64,000 nucleotides of DNA from CAVZYN01 sp963779515 (GTDB lineage: Bacteria; Pseudomonadota; Alphaproteobacteria; Rhizobiales; Hyphomicrobiaceae). The notes under the pieces are model-generated. The model searched no databases. It was not told the origin of the DNA and worked only from the letters and a program-made list of their open reading frames with translations. The first letter of the stretch is position 1; each line of letters starts with the position of its first letter. Positions 44,369-54,908 of this stretch are shown here, piece after piece. Both the position numbers and the translations under genes were made by a program. Location of the stretch: assembly GCA_963779515.1 (NCBI GenBank), contig CAVZYN010000001.1, forward strand, positions 496,001 through 560,000, written 5' to 3'.

Positions 44369-46909
44369 ATGAAAGGGATCGACGCACGCCGCGATGCGCT
44401 TGCGGATGTCGGGCGTGCATTGCCGCCGCCGCCGGCAACGGGGGCGTTTGGTTTCGCCGTCGGCACCTTTGCCGCCCTTGTGCTCGCTTTGACGGCTCTG
44501 TTGTCCACCGGCATCGCCGAGCCGATCGTGCTCGGTTTGCTTGCGATCCTTGCCGCCATCGGCGTCTTTTTCGTCTTCGGGGTGCTGGCCGGTTACGTTC
44601 GCGTCAGTGAGCGCGTCGCCCTGGCCGAACTCGCCGCCTCCGCCGCCAACGAAATGGAAACCGGCGTCCAGATCGTCGCCAGCGACGGTGCGGTGCTCTT
44701 TTCGAACCCCGCATTCGCCCGTGTGCTCGGTCGCGCCAACGCTTCCGATCCGGCCCCAGCTCTCGATGATGCCTTGGCCGGTGAGCCCGCCGCCGCCGAA
44801 GCAATGTTCCGCCTGACGCTGGCCGCCCGCCGCGGCGAAGCCCGCCGTGAAGACGTCATCCTGGACCGTGCCCCGGGCGATGCTGCGGGCGAGCGCTGGC
44901 TCCGCGTCAGCGTGCAGCCGCACGGCGCGCCCGGCCAGCGTCTGACCCGCTGGACCGTCGCCGACATCACCGAGGACCGTACCCGCGATGGCGATCGCAT
45001 CGGCCAGCTCGAGACCACCCTCAGCCACTACCGTGCGATGCCGCTCGGCCTGTTCGTCACGGGGCTCGACGGCCAGATTCTGCAAGCCAACGAGGCCCTG
45101 TTTGGCCGACTCGGCGTCAAGCGCTCGAGTGACCGCGCCGGCACACTCGCGCTCGCCGATTTTGTCACGGCGGACACCGCCGAGCTCATTCTCGCTTTTG
45201 CCCGCTCGCCCGTCACCGAGACCGTCCGCTTCGAGGTCGAATTGAAGCGCGAGTCGGGCGCAGCTCTTCCAGTCGAACTCGTCTGCCGCCGGCAAAAGAC
45301 GGTGGGCGGCAAGGACGCCGTCTTCGCCTTTGTCGTCGAGAACGATCCTAACGATCATCACGCCGGAGCCAAGGCGTCGCAGCCCGGCCGCGCCCTGCCG
45401 CGTGTGCTCCAGGGCGCGCCGATCGGCATCGCCACCATCGACGCGACCGGCCATATCCTCACCGCCAACACCGCCTTCGATCGCATGTTCATCGAACACG
45501 GCTGCCGCCCCGGTGTCAGCATCGGCAAGCTGATCGTCGCCGAAACCGACGCCACCGCGCGCGAAGCCATGGAACTCGCCATCGCCAAGGCGATTTCGGG
45601 TCGCACCAGTGGCGCGCCCGTCGAGCTCGCGTTCGGCAAGAACCGCGACATCGTGCGCCGTGTCTATTCTGCCCCGGTCGCCTCCGGTAACGGCGAGGGC
45701 GAAGCCGCCGTGCTCTATGTCATTGATGCGAGCGAGCAGAAGGCGCTCGAACTCAAGTTCGCCCAAAGCCAGAAAATGGAAGCGGTCGGGAAACTCGCCG
45801 GCGGCATCGCGCACGACTTCAACAACGTCTTGACCGTCATCATCGGCTTGTCCGACTTCCTGCTGCAGAGCCGCCGCCCGACCGATCCCGGCTACACCGA
45901 CATGCAGCAGATCAAGTCGAACGCCAATCGCGCCGCCGGAATGGTGCGCCAGCTGCTCGCCTTCTCGCGCAAACAAACACTCACGCCGGAAGTACTCTCG
46001 CTCAACGACCTGATCCAGGACTTCGGCTACTCGCTCAATCGCCTCTTGACGGAGAAGGTCGAGCTGAAAGTCCAAGCTGGCCGGGATCTCTGGTATGTGA
46101 AGGCCGACAAACATCAGTTCGAACAGGTGCTGATCAACTTTGCGGTCAATGCCAAGGATGCGATGCCGCAAGGCGGACGCCTCGTCGTGCGCACGCGCAA
46201 CCTTTCCGAGCGCGACAGCATGAAATTCGGCGGCCAAGGCATGCAGCCCGGCGAATATGTGCTGGTCGAGGTCGAGGACACCGGCACCGGCATTCCGCAG
46301 GACATCATCCAGAAGATCTTCGAGCCGTTCTTCTCGACCAAGGACATCGGCAAGGGCACCGGCCTCGGCCTCTCGACGGTGTACGGCATCGTCAAGCAGA
46401 CCGGCGGTTTCGTGTTCGTCGATAGTGTGATGGGCAAAGGCACCACCTTCCGCGTCTTGCTGCCGCGACACATCGAAACCGAGAAAGAGATTGCCGCCGC
46501 CAAGGCCGTGAAAAAGAAAGAAGCGCCGCGCGATCTGACCGGCACTGGCCGCGTGCTGCTGGTCGAAGACGAAGATGCCGTCCGCTCGTTCGCCGTGCGC
46601 GCGCTGCAGCGTCAGGGCTACGAGGTGATCGAGGCGATCTCTGGCCTCGACGCTCTCGACATCATGGCGAAGGAAACCGGCAAGATCGACATTGTCGTCT
46701 CAGACGTGATGATGCCGGAGATGGACGGCCCGACGATGCTGAAGGAACTGCGCAAGACTCATCCCGATCTGAAGATCATCTTTGTCTCCGGCTATCCGGA
46801 TGACGCGTTCAAGCGCAGTCTCGGCGAAGACGAACAGTTCGCCTTCCTGCCAAAGCCCTTCACGCTGCCCCAGCTCGCCACCAAAGTGAAAGAAGAGCTC
46901 GGCCGCTGA
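44369..46909 (+). CDS. cckA: Cell-cycle hybrid histidine kinase CckA
   Basis: 846 residues from the ATG at 44369 (a longer start at 44297 is possible). Two N-terminal membrane helices, then three PAS-like regions, the H-box GGIAHDFNNVLTVIIG with phospho-His482, ATPase boxes NAKDAMPQGG, DTGTGIP and GKGTGLGLSTVYG, and a receiver domain with Asp779 in VVSDVMMPEMDG. This is the CckA plan and H-box. CckA phosphorylates CtrA and CpdR through ChpT to control the alphaproteobacterial cell cycle and is often essential. Divergent from the FliO-like gene. Confidence 0.93.
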   Translation: MKGIDARRDALADVGRALPPPPATGAFGFAVGTFAALVLALTALLSTGIAEPIVLGLLAILAAIGVFFVFGVLAGYVRVSERVALAELAASAANEMETGVQIVASDGAVLFSNPAFARVLGRANASDPAPALDDALAGEPAAAEAMFRLTLAARRGEARREDVILDRAPGDAAGERWLRVSVQPHGAPGQRLTRWTVADITEDRTRDGDRIGQLETTLSHYRAMPLGLFVTGLDGQILQANEALFGRLGVKRSSDRAGTLALADFVTADTAELILAFARSPVTETVRFEVELKRESGAALPVELVCRRQKTVGGKDAVFAFVVENDPNDHHAGAKASQPGRALPRVLQGAPIGIATIDATGHILTANTAFDRMFIEHGCRPGVSIGKLIVAETDATAREAMELAIAKAISGRTSGAPVELAFGKNRDIVRRVYSAPVASGNGEGEAAVLYVIDASEQKALELKFAQSQKMEAVGKLAGGIAHDFNNVLTVIIGLSDFLLQSRRPTDPGYTDMQQIKSNANRAAGMVRQLLAFSRKQTLTPEVLSLNDLIQDFGYSLNRLLTEKVELKVQAGRDLWYVKADKHQFEQVLINFAVNAKDAMPQGGRLVVRTRNLSERDSMKFGGQGMQPGEYVLVEVEDTGTGIPQDIIQKIFEPFFSTKDIGKGTGLGLSTVYGIVKQTGGFVFVDSVMGKGTTFRVLLPRHIETEKEIAAAKAVKKKEAPRDLTGTGRVLLVEDEDAVRSFAVRALQRQGYEVIEAISGLDALDIMAKETGKIDIVVSDVMMPEMDGPTMLKELRKTHPDLKIIFVSGYPDDAFKRSLGEDEQFAFLPKPFTLPQLATKVKEELGR

Positions 46910-46916
46910 TCCGATC

Positions 46917-47066
46917 GTAGGTTGGGTTAGCCGGCCACGAGTTCTCGCATACGACCAAAGCTGTCGCACCGGCGTAACCCAACATCGCGTATCACGCTGG
47001 CTGTTGGGTTACGCAGGCGCACCTTCGTGATTACTCACAAGATCTTGCCCTGCTAACCCAACCTAC
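46917..47066. repeat. MITE-like element with GTAGGTTGGGTTAG ends
   Basis: A 150-base unit with 14-base perfect terminal inverted repeats, GTAGGTTGGGTTAG (46917-46930) and CTAACCCAACCTAC (47053-47066), and an inner inverted pair GCGTAACCCAAC (46972-46983) / GTTGGGTTACGC (47003-47014). It carries no coding capacity. This type of GTTGGGTTA repeat is widespread in proteobacteria and cyanobacteria. It sits between the stops of cckA and the MAPEG gene and could fold as a terminator for both. Confidence 0.85.
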
Positions 47067-47071
47067 AGCCC

Positions 47072-47470
47072 TCACATCCCCAGCCGCGAACCGAGCGCCA
47101 GCACGATGCACGCCATCGCCGCAATCCCGAGCGTCGTGAACGTCAGCACCATCCCCATAACGCGCAACTGCATGATGTGCGGCGTCTGCGACAGCGCGTA
47201 GGCGTGGATGGCGCGCCCCGTCACCAGCAGCAGCCCCAACGCGTGCAGCAGCAGCGGGCTCGCTTTCAGCAACTCAGCCAGCCCCATCAGGATCAGCGCA
47301 TAGGGCGCGTACTCGATGAAATTTGCGTGCACCCGCATGCGCCGCAGCAATTCCTTGTCGCCGCCGTCGCCGATCTCGACCCTCTCGCCGCGCCTGATCG
47401 CAATGACCCGCACGGACAACACAATGAGCAGCACCGTCAGAAGTCCGGCGTAAAGCGCAGTGATCGGCAT
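47072..47470 (-). CDS. MAPEG family membrane protein
   Basis: 132-residue four-helix membrane protein of the MAPEG family (glutathione and eicosanoid metabolism in eukaryotes; bacterial members largely uncharacterised). Typical motif ELLRRMRVHANFIEYAPYALILMGLAEL after the first helix, and GRAIHAYALSQ. The ATG at 47470 has GGAGA upstream. It lies just downstream of the shortened ParE gene on the same strand. Confidence 0.88.
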   Translation of the reverse strand: MPITALYAGLLTVLLIVLSVRVIAIRRGERVEIGDGGDKELLRRMRVHANFIEYAPYALILMGLAELLKASPLLLHALGLLLVTGRAIHAYALSQTPHIMQLRVMGMVLTFTTLGIAAMACIVLALGSRLGM

Positions 47471-47507
47471 GTGTGTCTCTCCGTTTGGTTCATCGATCCC
47501 GAGGGGC

Positions 47508-47723
47508 TCAAGGGCTGTCGTCGTCGGGTTCAGCTGCGAAGTAGGCGTCGATGTCACGCGGCCGTCCCATCAATCCTGGGAGGGCAGCTAGACGCTCGCA
47601 ATAGTCGATCAGTCGATCGATAAATGCCGTTGCGGCAGAACGGCTGCCGCTCTCGCGCTCGATGTAGGCGGCAATGCCCGCGAGATCGCGCCGCGCCGCC
47701 GCACGATAAACAAGGAGCGGCAC
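47508..47723 (-). CDS. ParE/RelE-type toxin, C-terminally shortened
   Basis: 71 residues beginning with GTG directly after the antitoxin stop (TGAGTG). The first 55 residues are ParE-like (YRAAARRDLAGIAAYIERES, DRLIDYCERLAALPGLMGRP), but the two C-terminal strands that carry the RSxxxGxYxIxY motif are absent. The protein ends in DIDAYFAAEPDDDSP, which is not ParE. Neither other frame restores the motif, so this is a real truncation, and toxicity is doubtful. The antitoxin upstream is intact. Confidence 0.72.
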   Translation of the reverse strand: MPLLVYRAAARRDLAGIAAYIERESGSRSAATAFIDRLIDYCERLAALPGLMGRPRDIDAYFAAEPDDDSP

Positions 47724-47960
47724 TCAGCTCTCTCTTGGCGTCTGGTTCAATCGGTCGAGATGATCGCGCACGTGCCGGCGCACGTCGTCGCCGGTGTTGC
47801 TCCCGCCTTCGGCCTCGGATGTGTCGAGCATGTCACGCAACTCTGCCCGCCTCGCGCGGTTGATGGCATAGCGGACGGCATTTTCGGCCGTCGGGAAGCG
47901 TCCCGAGGCAAGTACGCCCTGCACCCATTGTGCGGCATCCGGGGTCAGTTCTACTTTCAC
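47724..47960 (-). CDS. ParD-family antitoxin
   Basis: 78 residues. Ribbon-helix-helix-like N-terminus (VKVELTPDAAQWVQGVLASGRF) and helix ENAVRYAINRARRAELRDML, followed by an acidic flexible tail that would wrap the toxin. The start is GTG at 47960, with GAGGAGAA upstream. It neutralises and autoregulates with the adjacent ParE-like protein, which here is shortened, so this may be a relic pair. Confidence 0.78.
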   Translation of the reverse strand: MKVELTPDAAQWVQGVLASGRFPTAENAVRYAINRARRAELRDMLDTSEAEGGSNTGDDVRRHVRDHLDRLNQTPRES

Positions 47961-48181
47961 GGCGTCGTCTTTCTCCTCACCTCGGGACGAAGATAGCAGA
48001 ACTGGGGCCAAATTCCACGATCAGCCGTCCTGAGCCGGGTAGGGACGCGAGCCGGGCCCAGCGTGAAGTGCGCAATATTGCGTCTTCGCCGTCTTCTGCG
48101 CTAGGTCCCTGATCTCCTTGCCGCTGGGACGCGGCGCGTCGTCCGGGATGAGCTACGATTTGACCTGGAGAGTTGCTTGCC

Positions 48182-48664
48182 ATGACTGAAACCCCTGCGC
48201 CCGTCACCTACGGTGTCACGCCGCTCGAAGACGTGAAGCAAATGACCGGCCTCGAATTCATCCAGGCGCTCGCCGCCGGCCGCCTGCCAGCGCCACCGAT
48301 TGCCCGCTTGATCGGCTTCACGCTCGCCGAGGCCGCGCATGGCTTTGCCTGCTTCACCTGCACGCCGTCGTTCGAGCACTACAACCCGATCGGCTCCGTG
48401 CACGGCGGCCTTGCCGGCACATTGCTCGACAGCTGCATGAGTTGCGCGATCCAAACCACGCTCGACAAAGGCTTCGGCTACACGACGCTCGAATATCGCG
48501 TCCATCTCGTGCGCGGCATGACGGACAAAACCGGTCCCTTACGCGCCGAGGGCCGCATCGTCCACGGGGGAAAGCGCATCGCAACGTCCGAAGGTAAGAT
48601 CATCGACGCCCAAGGCCGCCTCTACGCCCACGGCACCGCGACGTGTATGATCTTTCCGCTGTAA
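48182..48664 (+). CDS. PaaI-family hotdog thioesterase
   Basis: 160 residues. Hotdog-fold landmarks: AHGFACFTCTPSFEHYNPIGSVHGGLAGTLLDSCMS, with HGG at the start of the central helix, and YTTLEYRVHLVRGMT. The family hydrolyses acyl-CoA thioesters, often aryl-CoA. The start at 48182 follows GGAGAG; a TTG three codons upstream is less likely. No aromatic-degradation genes are near. Confidence 0.87.
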   Translation: MTETPAPVTYGVTPLEDVKQMTGLEFIQALAAGRLPAPPIARLIGFTLAEAAHGFACFTCTPSFEHYNPIGSVHGGLAGTLLDSCMSCAIQTTLDKGFGYTTLEYRVHLVRGMTDKTGPLRAEGRIVHGGKRIATSEGKIIDAQGRLYAHGTATCMIFPL

Positions 48665-48707
48665 GCGGACGGGGACAGCGCGGCGCCAGTACACGAGGAC
48701 ACCAGCC

Positions 48708-49208
48708 ATGGATCAGCAGGACGGACCACATCTCGAGGCCAAGTCGCAGCAAGGGCTTTGGCCGGTCTACGTGCTCGTGCCGTCGGCGTTGCTGCTGGCG
48801 TGGGTTGCCTACGACGTTTGGGCGCGCAATAGCGCGACGGGCTTCGCGGGCGGCAAAGGGCGCATCCTCGCGGATTTCCCGCCTGACTTGGTGATCGCGC
48901 TGTTCTCGATCGGGGCGCTCATCTGCCTCGCCTGTGTCGCGCTCGCCATGCGACGCTACCTCAATCCCAAGACCGAGTTGGTGATCGATGGCACCGGCGT
49001 GACTTCAAATGTGATGTGGGGGCGGGGCACGCTGCGCTGGGACGAGATCACGCATCTCACGCAGCAGCAGGATTGGCTGTTTGTGCACGGTCGTGCCGCC
49101 GCCAGCCCGAAGCCCATGAAGCTGACGATCGCGGTGAAGCAGCTCGACCACCCACCGGATCAGATCCTCGCGCATTTGCGTCACCATCGGCCGGATCTGT
49201 TTGGGTGA
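48708..49208 (+). CDS. Two-helix membrane protein with PH-like domain, hypothetical
   Basis: 166 residues. Helices at about 18-37 and 60-82, then a strand-rich C-terminal domain (KTELVIDGTGVTSNVMWGRGTLRWDEITHL) that resembles bacterial PH-like domains. Same plan as the protein at 30719-31303 but not closely similar. No function assigned. Confidence 0.65.
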   Translation: MDQQDGPHLEAKSQQGLWPVYVLVPSALLLAWVAYDVWARNSATGFAGGKGRILADFPPDLVIALFSIGALICLACVALAMRRYLNPKTELVIDGTGVTSNVMWGRGTLRWDEITHLTQQQDWLFVHGRAAASPKPMKLTIAVKQLDHPPDQILAHLRHHRPDLFG

Positions 49209-49268
49209 GGCGGCGAGGTGGTTGACTAAGGGTTGGTCTCCAGCAAGGTTTATGGTAATAATCGCGCT

Positions 49269-49496
49269 ATGGATTATTCAAAGATCATCACCACGAATTC
49301 GGCCGTGCGCAGCGGCAAGCCATGCATTCGCGATACGCGCATGACCGTGACGGATGTTTTGGAATATCTCGCCGGCGGCATGAGCGAGGACGATATCTTG
49401 CGCGATTTTCCCTACCTAAAGCGAGAGGACATCCGCGCTTGCTTGGCTTTCGCTGCAGAACGTGAGCGCCGGATCGTTTCCGCCCCTGCTGAATGA
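49269..49496 (+). CDS. DUF433 antitoxin
   Basis: 75 residues of the DUF433 family: IITTNSAVRSGKPCIRDTRMTVTDVLEYLAGGMSEDDILRDFPYL is a textbook match, a small DNA-binding helical protein. It overlaps the following DUF5615 gene by four bases (ATGA), the standard arrangement of this toxin-antitoxin pair, with the antitoxin first. Confidence 0.9.
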   Translation: MDYSKIITTNSAVRSGKPCIRDTRMTVTDVLEYLAGGMSEDDILRDFPYLKREDIRACLAFAAERERRIVSAPAE

Positions 49497-49828
49497 GATT
49501 GCTATTTGATGCCAATCTGTCGCCAGAGCTCTCGCGGCGACTTCAAGATCTCTATCCCGGTTCGGCCCACGTCTTCAGTCTTGGATTGGGGCCGGACGAC
49601 ATGGCCATCTGGAGCCACGCACGCTCCAACGATTATATGATTGTCTCCAAGGATGGCGACTTTTATCGGATGAGCACGGTCTTCGGTGCGCCACCCAAGG
49701 TCATTTGGCTCAGGGTTGGCAACGACGGCACGGACGCCATCGAGGCCGCTCTTCGAAAGAACCACGCCGATATCGACAACCTCGCTGCCGATGCGGCCGC
49801 CGCGCTGCTGATTTTGTACCGGCGGTAG
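49493..49828 (+). CDS. DUF5615 PIN-like toxin
   Basis: 111 residues. N-terminal LLFDANLSPELSRRL with the first acidic residue, then GPDDMAIWSHARSNDYMIVSKDGDFYRM with the remaining acidic cluster, as in PIN-fold ribonucleases. All key acids are present, so it is likely active. Translationally coupled to the DUF433 antitoxin; the pair would form an autoregulated module. Confidence 0.9.
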   Translation: MRLLFDANLSPELSRRLQDLYPGSAHVFSLGLGPDDMAIWSHARSNDYMIVSKDGDFYRMSTVFGAPPKVIWLRVGNDGTDAIEAALRKNHADIDNLAADAAAALLILYRR

Positions 49829-49953
49829 CAGTGATCACGCGCCTATTCCGCCGCGCCGGCACTGGCGGGTTGGAGTAGACTCGCATCACCCAGGTCCTTG
49901 TGAAGCGCCCAAGGTGCCGCGATCTTTCCGTTGTAACCGCGAACATCTCCCGC

Positions 49954-50062
49954 AGCCATCATGCCAGGCCGCCCGTGCCAGGCATCCAGATCACCGCTGC
50001 CGGAGCGAGATCAGCGCTGTCACGGCGTATAGATCATGGGCACAAGGCCCATGATGACGGCT
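49954..50062. repeat. Dispersed repeat near the rpoD 3' end
   Basis: A 109-base unit that starts with AGCCATCATGCCAGG and ends with CACAAGGCCCATGATGACGGCT, including TCACGGCGTATAGATCATGG. The same unit is at 63040-63150 (GCACGGCGTATGGATGCCAGG ... GGCATGACGGC). Its ends are inverted repeats of CCGTCATCxTGG type. It lies between the DUF5615 gene and rpoD. Confidence 0.75.
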
Positions 50063-50076
50063 GTGGGTGTGTCGCC

Positions 50077-52107
<2,031 letters not shown>

Positions 52108-52392
52108 GGCGATCGGCTACTCCCGCAGCAGTCTCGAGGCGCCCGTGGGCGCAGGTTTGATCGGGCTCCCGGCAGTGTGCCGGTGAGCCAATTCAGTTGG
52201 GCAACGCCCGGGTGAGTGCGTCATGGCAGAGAGTGTGTATCGACATACGAACGTCACCCCCGCGCCGTTTCTTCCTCACCCCGTTCTCGCCGCGACCGGC
52301 GAAATCCTTTCGACGACCGCTGCACCGGCGCCAACGCGTCAGTGGCCACGGCAACAGTGCGCGACGATCCAGTGCCCAGTGCGCGTGCGTGA

Positions 52393-54332
52393 TCATGCCG
52401 CGCTCTGGTCCTCGGTCGTCACACTCTTTGAGAGCAAACGCTGAATCTCGGTGATCCGAGCCAGCGCCTCCTCGGTCTGGTCCGTCAGAAAGGCCTGTTC
52501 GGCCGCTTCGAGCGCTCGGCGCAGTCCCACCTGTCTCTCGTGGAGGGCCATGGCGTGGTGCCAGCCGTTTTCCACTTCGTGCCGTTCGGCATCGGGGGAT
52601 GCAAACCTATCGCCTTTGTGGGTGTTGGACCTCTCCGTTGAAATGACGAGGCGGTCCAGCCCCAGATTGCTCAATTGGGCGCGGATTCCGCCTATGTCAA
52701 GGGGGATATTGCGCGCCTGCAACTCGAGCAGGGTATCGCGCAGCTTGGCGAGCGCCTTTGAGGTCAATGTCAGGGACGCGATCTCTTCCGGATGCTCCGC
52801 CAACAGCCATGGATGATTGAGCACCGTCAGCATCAGCAGGGCCTCACGGCGGGGCAGGTCGCCCGCGCCCGGCCCCGTGACGAGGCCGCTTTGCTTGAGG
52901 CTCGATGTCGCCGCTGGCCGGTCCCATGGATTGATCTGCCCGGGTTTCTGGAACCGCCGGTCCGCATTTCCACGAAAAGGTGCTTTTCCGTTTGCGCCCG
53001 GATGAGCGCCACCGCGTCCGGCCTGACGGCCAGTCTGACGGTTTTGGCCGCTGCTCGTAGGGCTCCACGCGCGATACAGCCGGTCGCGCATGTCCCGTTC
53101 ATAGAGGCCCTTCACACTCGGGTCGGCGATGCTTGGCGGTCAGCGCCGAAATCTGCCGCTGCAGCTGCGCGCGCCGTTCCGGCGTCGACCAGTCGCCCGA
53201 AGTCCACTCGCGCTCCCACAGCACATCGGCGAGCGGGCGGCAGGCGTTCAAGATGCCGTCCATCGCCTGGGCGCCGTGCTGCTTGATCAGATCATCGGGG
53301 TCGAGGCCGTTCGGGCAGGAACGCGAACCGGACGCTCTTGCCCGCCTGCAAGTGCGGCATCACCGTCTCGATCGCCCGGAACGCGGCCTTCTGCCCGGCG
53401 GCATCGCCGTCGAAGCACAGGATCGGCTCGTCCGCCATGCGCCACAGGATCTTCACCTGATCCTCGGTGAGTGCCGTCCCAAGCGGCGCGACGCTCTCGA
53501 CAAAGCCCGCCTCCGCCAGTGCTACCACGTCCATATAGCCTTCGACCGCGATGATGCGGCCCTTGTCGTAGGCGGCCTGGCGCGCGCGCGCGGCGTGATA
53601 GAGATTTGCGCCCTTATGAAACAGCGGCGTTTCCGGCGAATTGAGATACTTCGCCGGCGCATCGGCGGCGAGCGCGCGGCCACCGAACGCGATCACGCGG
53701 CCTTTCATATCGGCGATGGGAAACATCACGCGATGGCGGAAGCGGTCGTAGGAGACCGGGATATCGCTGCCGCCGATCAGCATGCCCAACGCGATCATTT
53801 CCTCGTTGCTGTAGCCGAGCTTGGCGAGATGATCCTTCAGCGCGCTGCGGCTGTTGGGGGCATACCCGATGCGATAGCGCGCGAACGCCTCGCGCGAGAG
53901 GCCGCGCTTTTCGATCAGATAGCGCCGCGCCTCTTGGCCGTTGGCGCCCGCCAGCTGATCCGTGAAGAATACCGCACTCGCCTCGACGAGGCTCATCAGC
54001 CGCGTGCGCGCGTCCTCGCGTTCGATATCGCGCGCCTCGGGCTTGGGCAGCGGTACGCCGGCTTCCTGCGCCAGCCGTTCGATCGCCTCCGGGAACGTCA
54101 GCCCTTCAGTTTTCATCACGAACGTGAAGATGTCGCCGTGCTCGCCTGTCGCGAAGCAGTGATAGAAGCCCTTGGTGTCGTTGACCGTGAAGGACGGCGT
54201 CTTCTCGACTTTGAACGGCGACAGCCCCTTGTACTCGCGGCCAGCCTTCTTCAGCTGCACCTTGCGCGACACCACCTGGCTCACCGGGAGCCGGGCGCGG
54301 ATGTCGTCCAGCAATGAGGGCGGATAGCGCAC
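52393..54332 (-). CDS. dnaG: DNA primase DnaG, two frameshifts
   Basis: Makes RNA primers for replication. About 645 residues when joined from GTG 54332. Toprim core: GRVIAFGGRALAADAPAKYLNSPETPLFHKG, VEGYMDVVALAEAG, FDGDAAGQKAA. The frame is lost after FAFLP because of one extra G in GGG at 53313-53315, continues as NGLDPDDLIKQHGAQAMDG, then is lost again at an extra G at 53131 before IADPSVKGLYERDMRDRL. The N-terminal zinc finger lacks its usual Cys ligands (GLSPFKVEKTPSF...YHCFATGEHGD). An essential gene with two insertions is probably a sequence error. Confidence 0.88.
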
Positions 54333-54641
54333 GTGCGGTCTCGCGGGGCGAAGTTTTCCACACCCTCCATAAAGTGATTCGAAAAGTGATCGGGCCACGC
54401 GCCGCCGCCGAACGCCGCTGCTCCCCGCTATCCACAGCCCCCAAACAGGCGGCAAACCGGGGGCGAAATTGCTCCGCGGGCATGTGGTCCGCCCACATCG
54501 GACGATCGTCCACGGACCTTGGTCCCTACCGCCCGTGCGCCCCATTAACTATGCCGGAGTTTGCACCCAGTGAGACCCCGCCGGGGGGCGGGGCTGCGAG
54601 GGCTTTCTCGCTGGGTGCTCTTTCTGAAACCGGACGTTTTC
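54333..54641. promoter_or_regulatory. dnaG upstream region with DnaA-box-like sites and a terminator-like hairpin
   Basis: TTTTCCACA (54354-54362) and CTATCCACA (54428-54436) each differ from the DnaA box consensus TTATNCACA by one base and lie 22 and 96 bases upstream of the dnaG start. 54567-54612 forms a compound hairpin (ACCCAGTGAGA / TCTCGCTGGGT around CCCCGCC/GGCGGGG) followed by CTCTTTCT, so it may end transcription on the plus strand. Confidence 0.4.
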
Positions 54642-54808
54642 CCGTCATCCTGGACGGCGCCCTTGCGCCGATCCGGGACCCAGCACAAAGAGCGCCGAAG
54701 GCACGATCATGATCGCGCCATTTGCTAGCGCGCTGCGGCTTCGCCACATCTTGCGCTGGGTCCCGGCTCTCCTCGCCGCCAAGCGCGGCTCGTCGGCCAG
54801 GATGACGG
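54642..54808. repeat. Dispersed repeat with CCGTCATCCTGG ends
   Basis: 167 bases bounded by CCGTCATCCTGG (54642-54653) and CCAGGATGACGG (54797-54808), with an inner inverted pair GATCCGGGACCCAG / CTGGGTCCCGGCTC. The ends match those of the repeats at 49954-50062 and 63040-63150. Confidence 0.78.
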
Positions 54809-54908
54809 AGAAATTGGCGCAGCGCCCGATTGCCGGCATGCCCCGCGCTTGACTGGACCATGTTCCGCGCACAGCGTTGTCACTCGTGATTCTGCGCGGG
54901 GAACCTCC

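Noticed and set aside
44147..46471. Minus-strand frame of about 770 codons opposite cckA
   Set aside because: Shadow of cckA; no motif and unrealistic composition.
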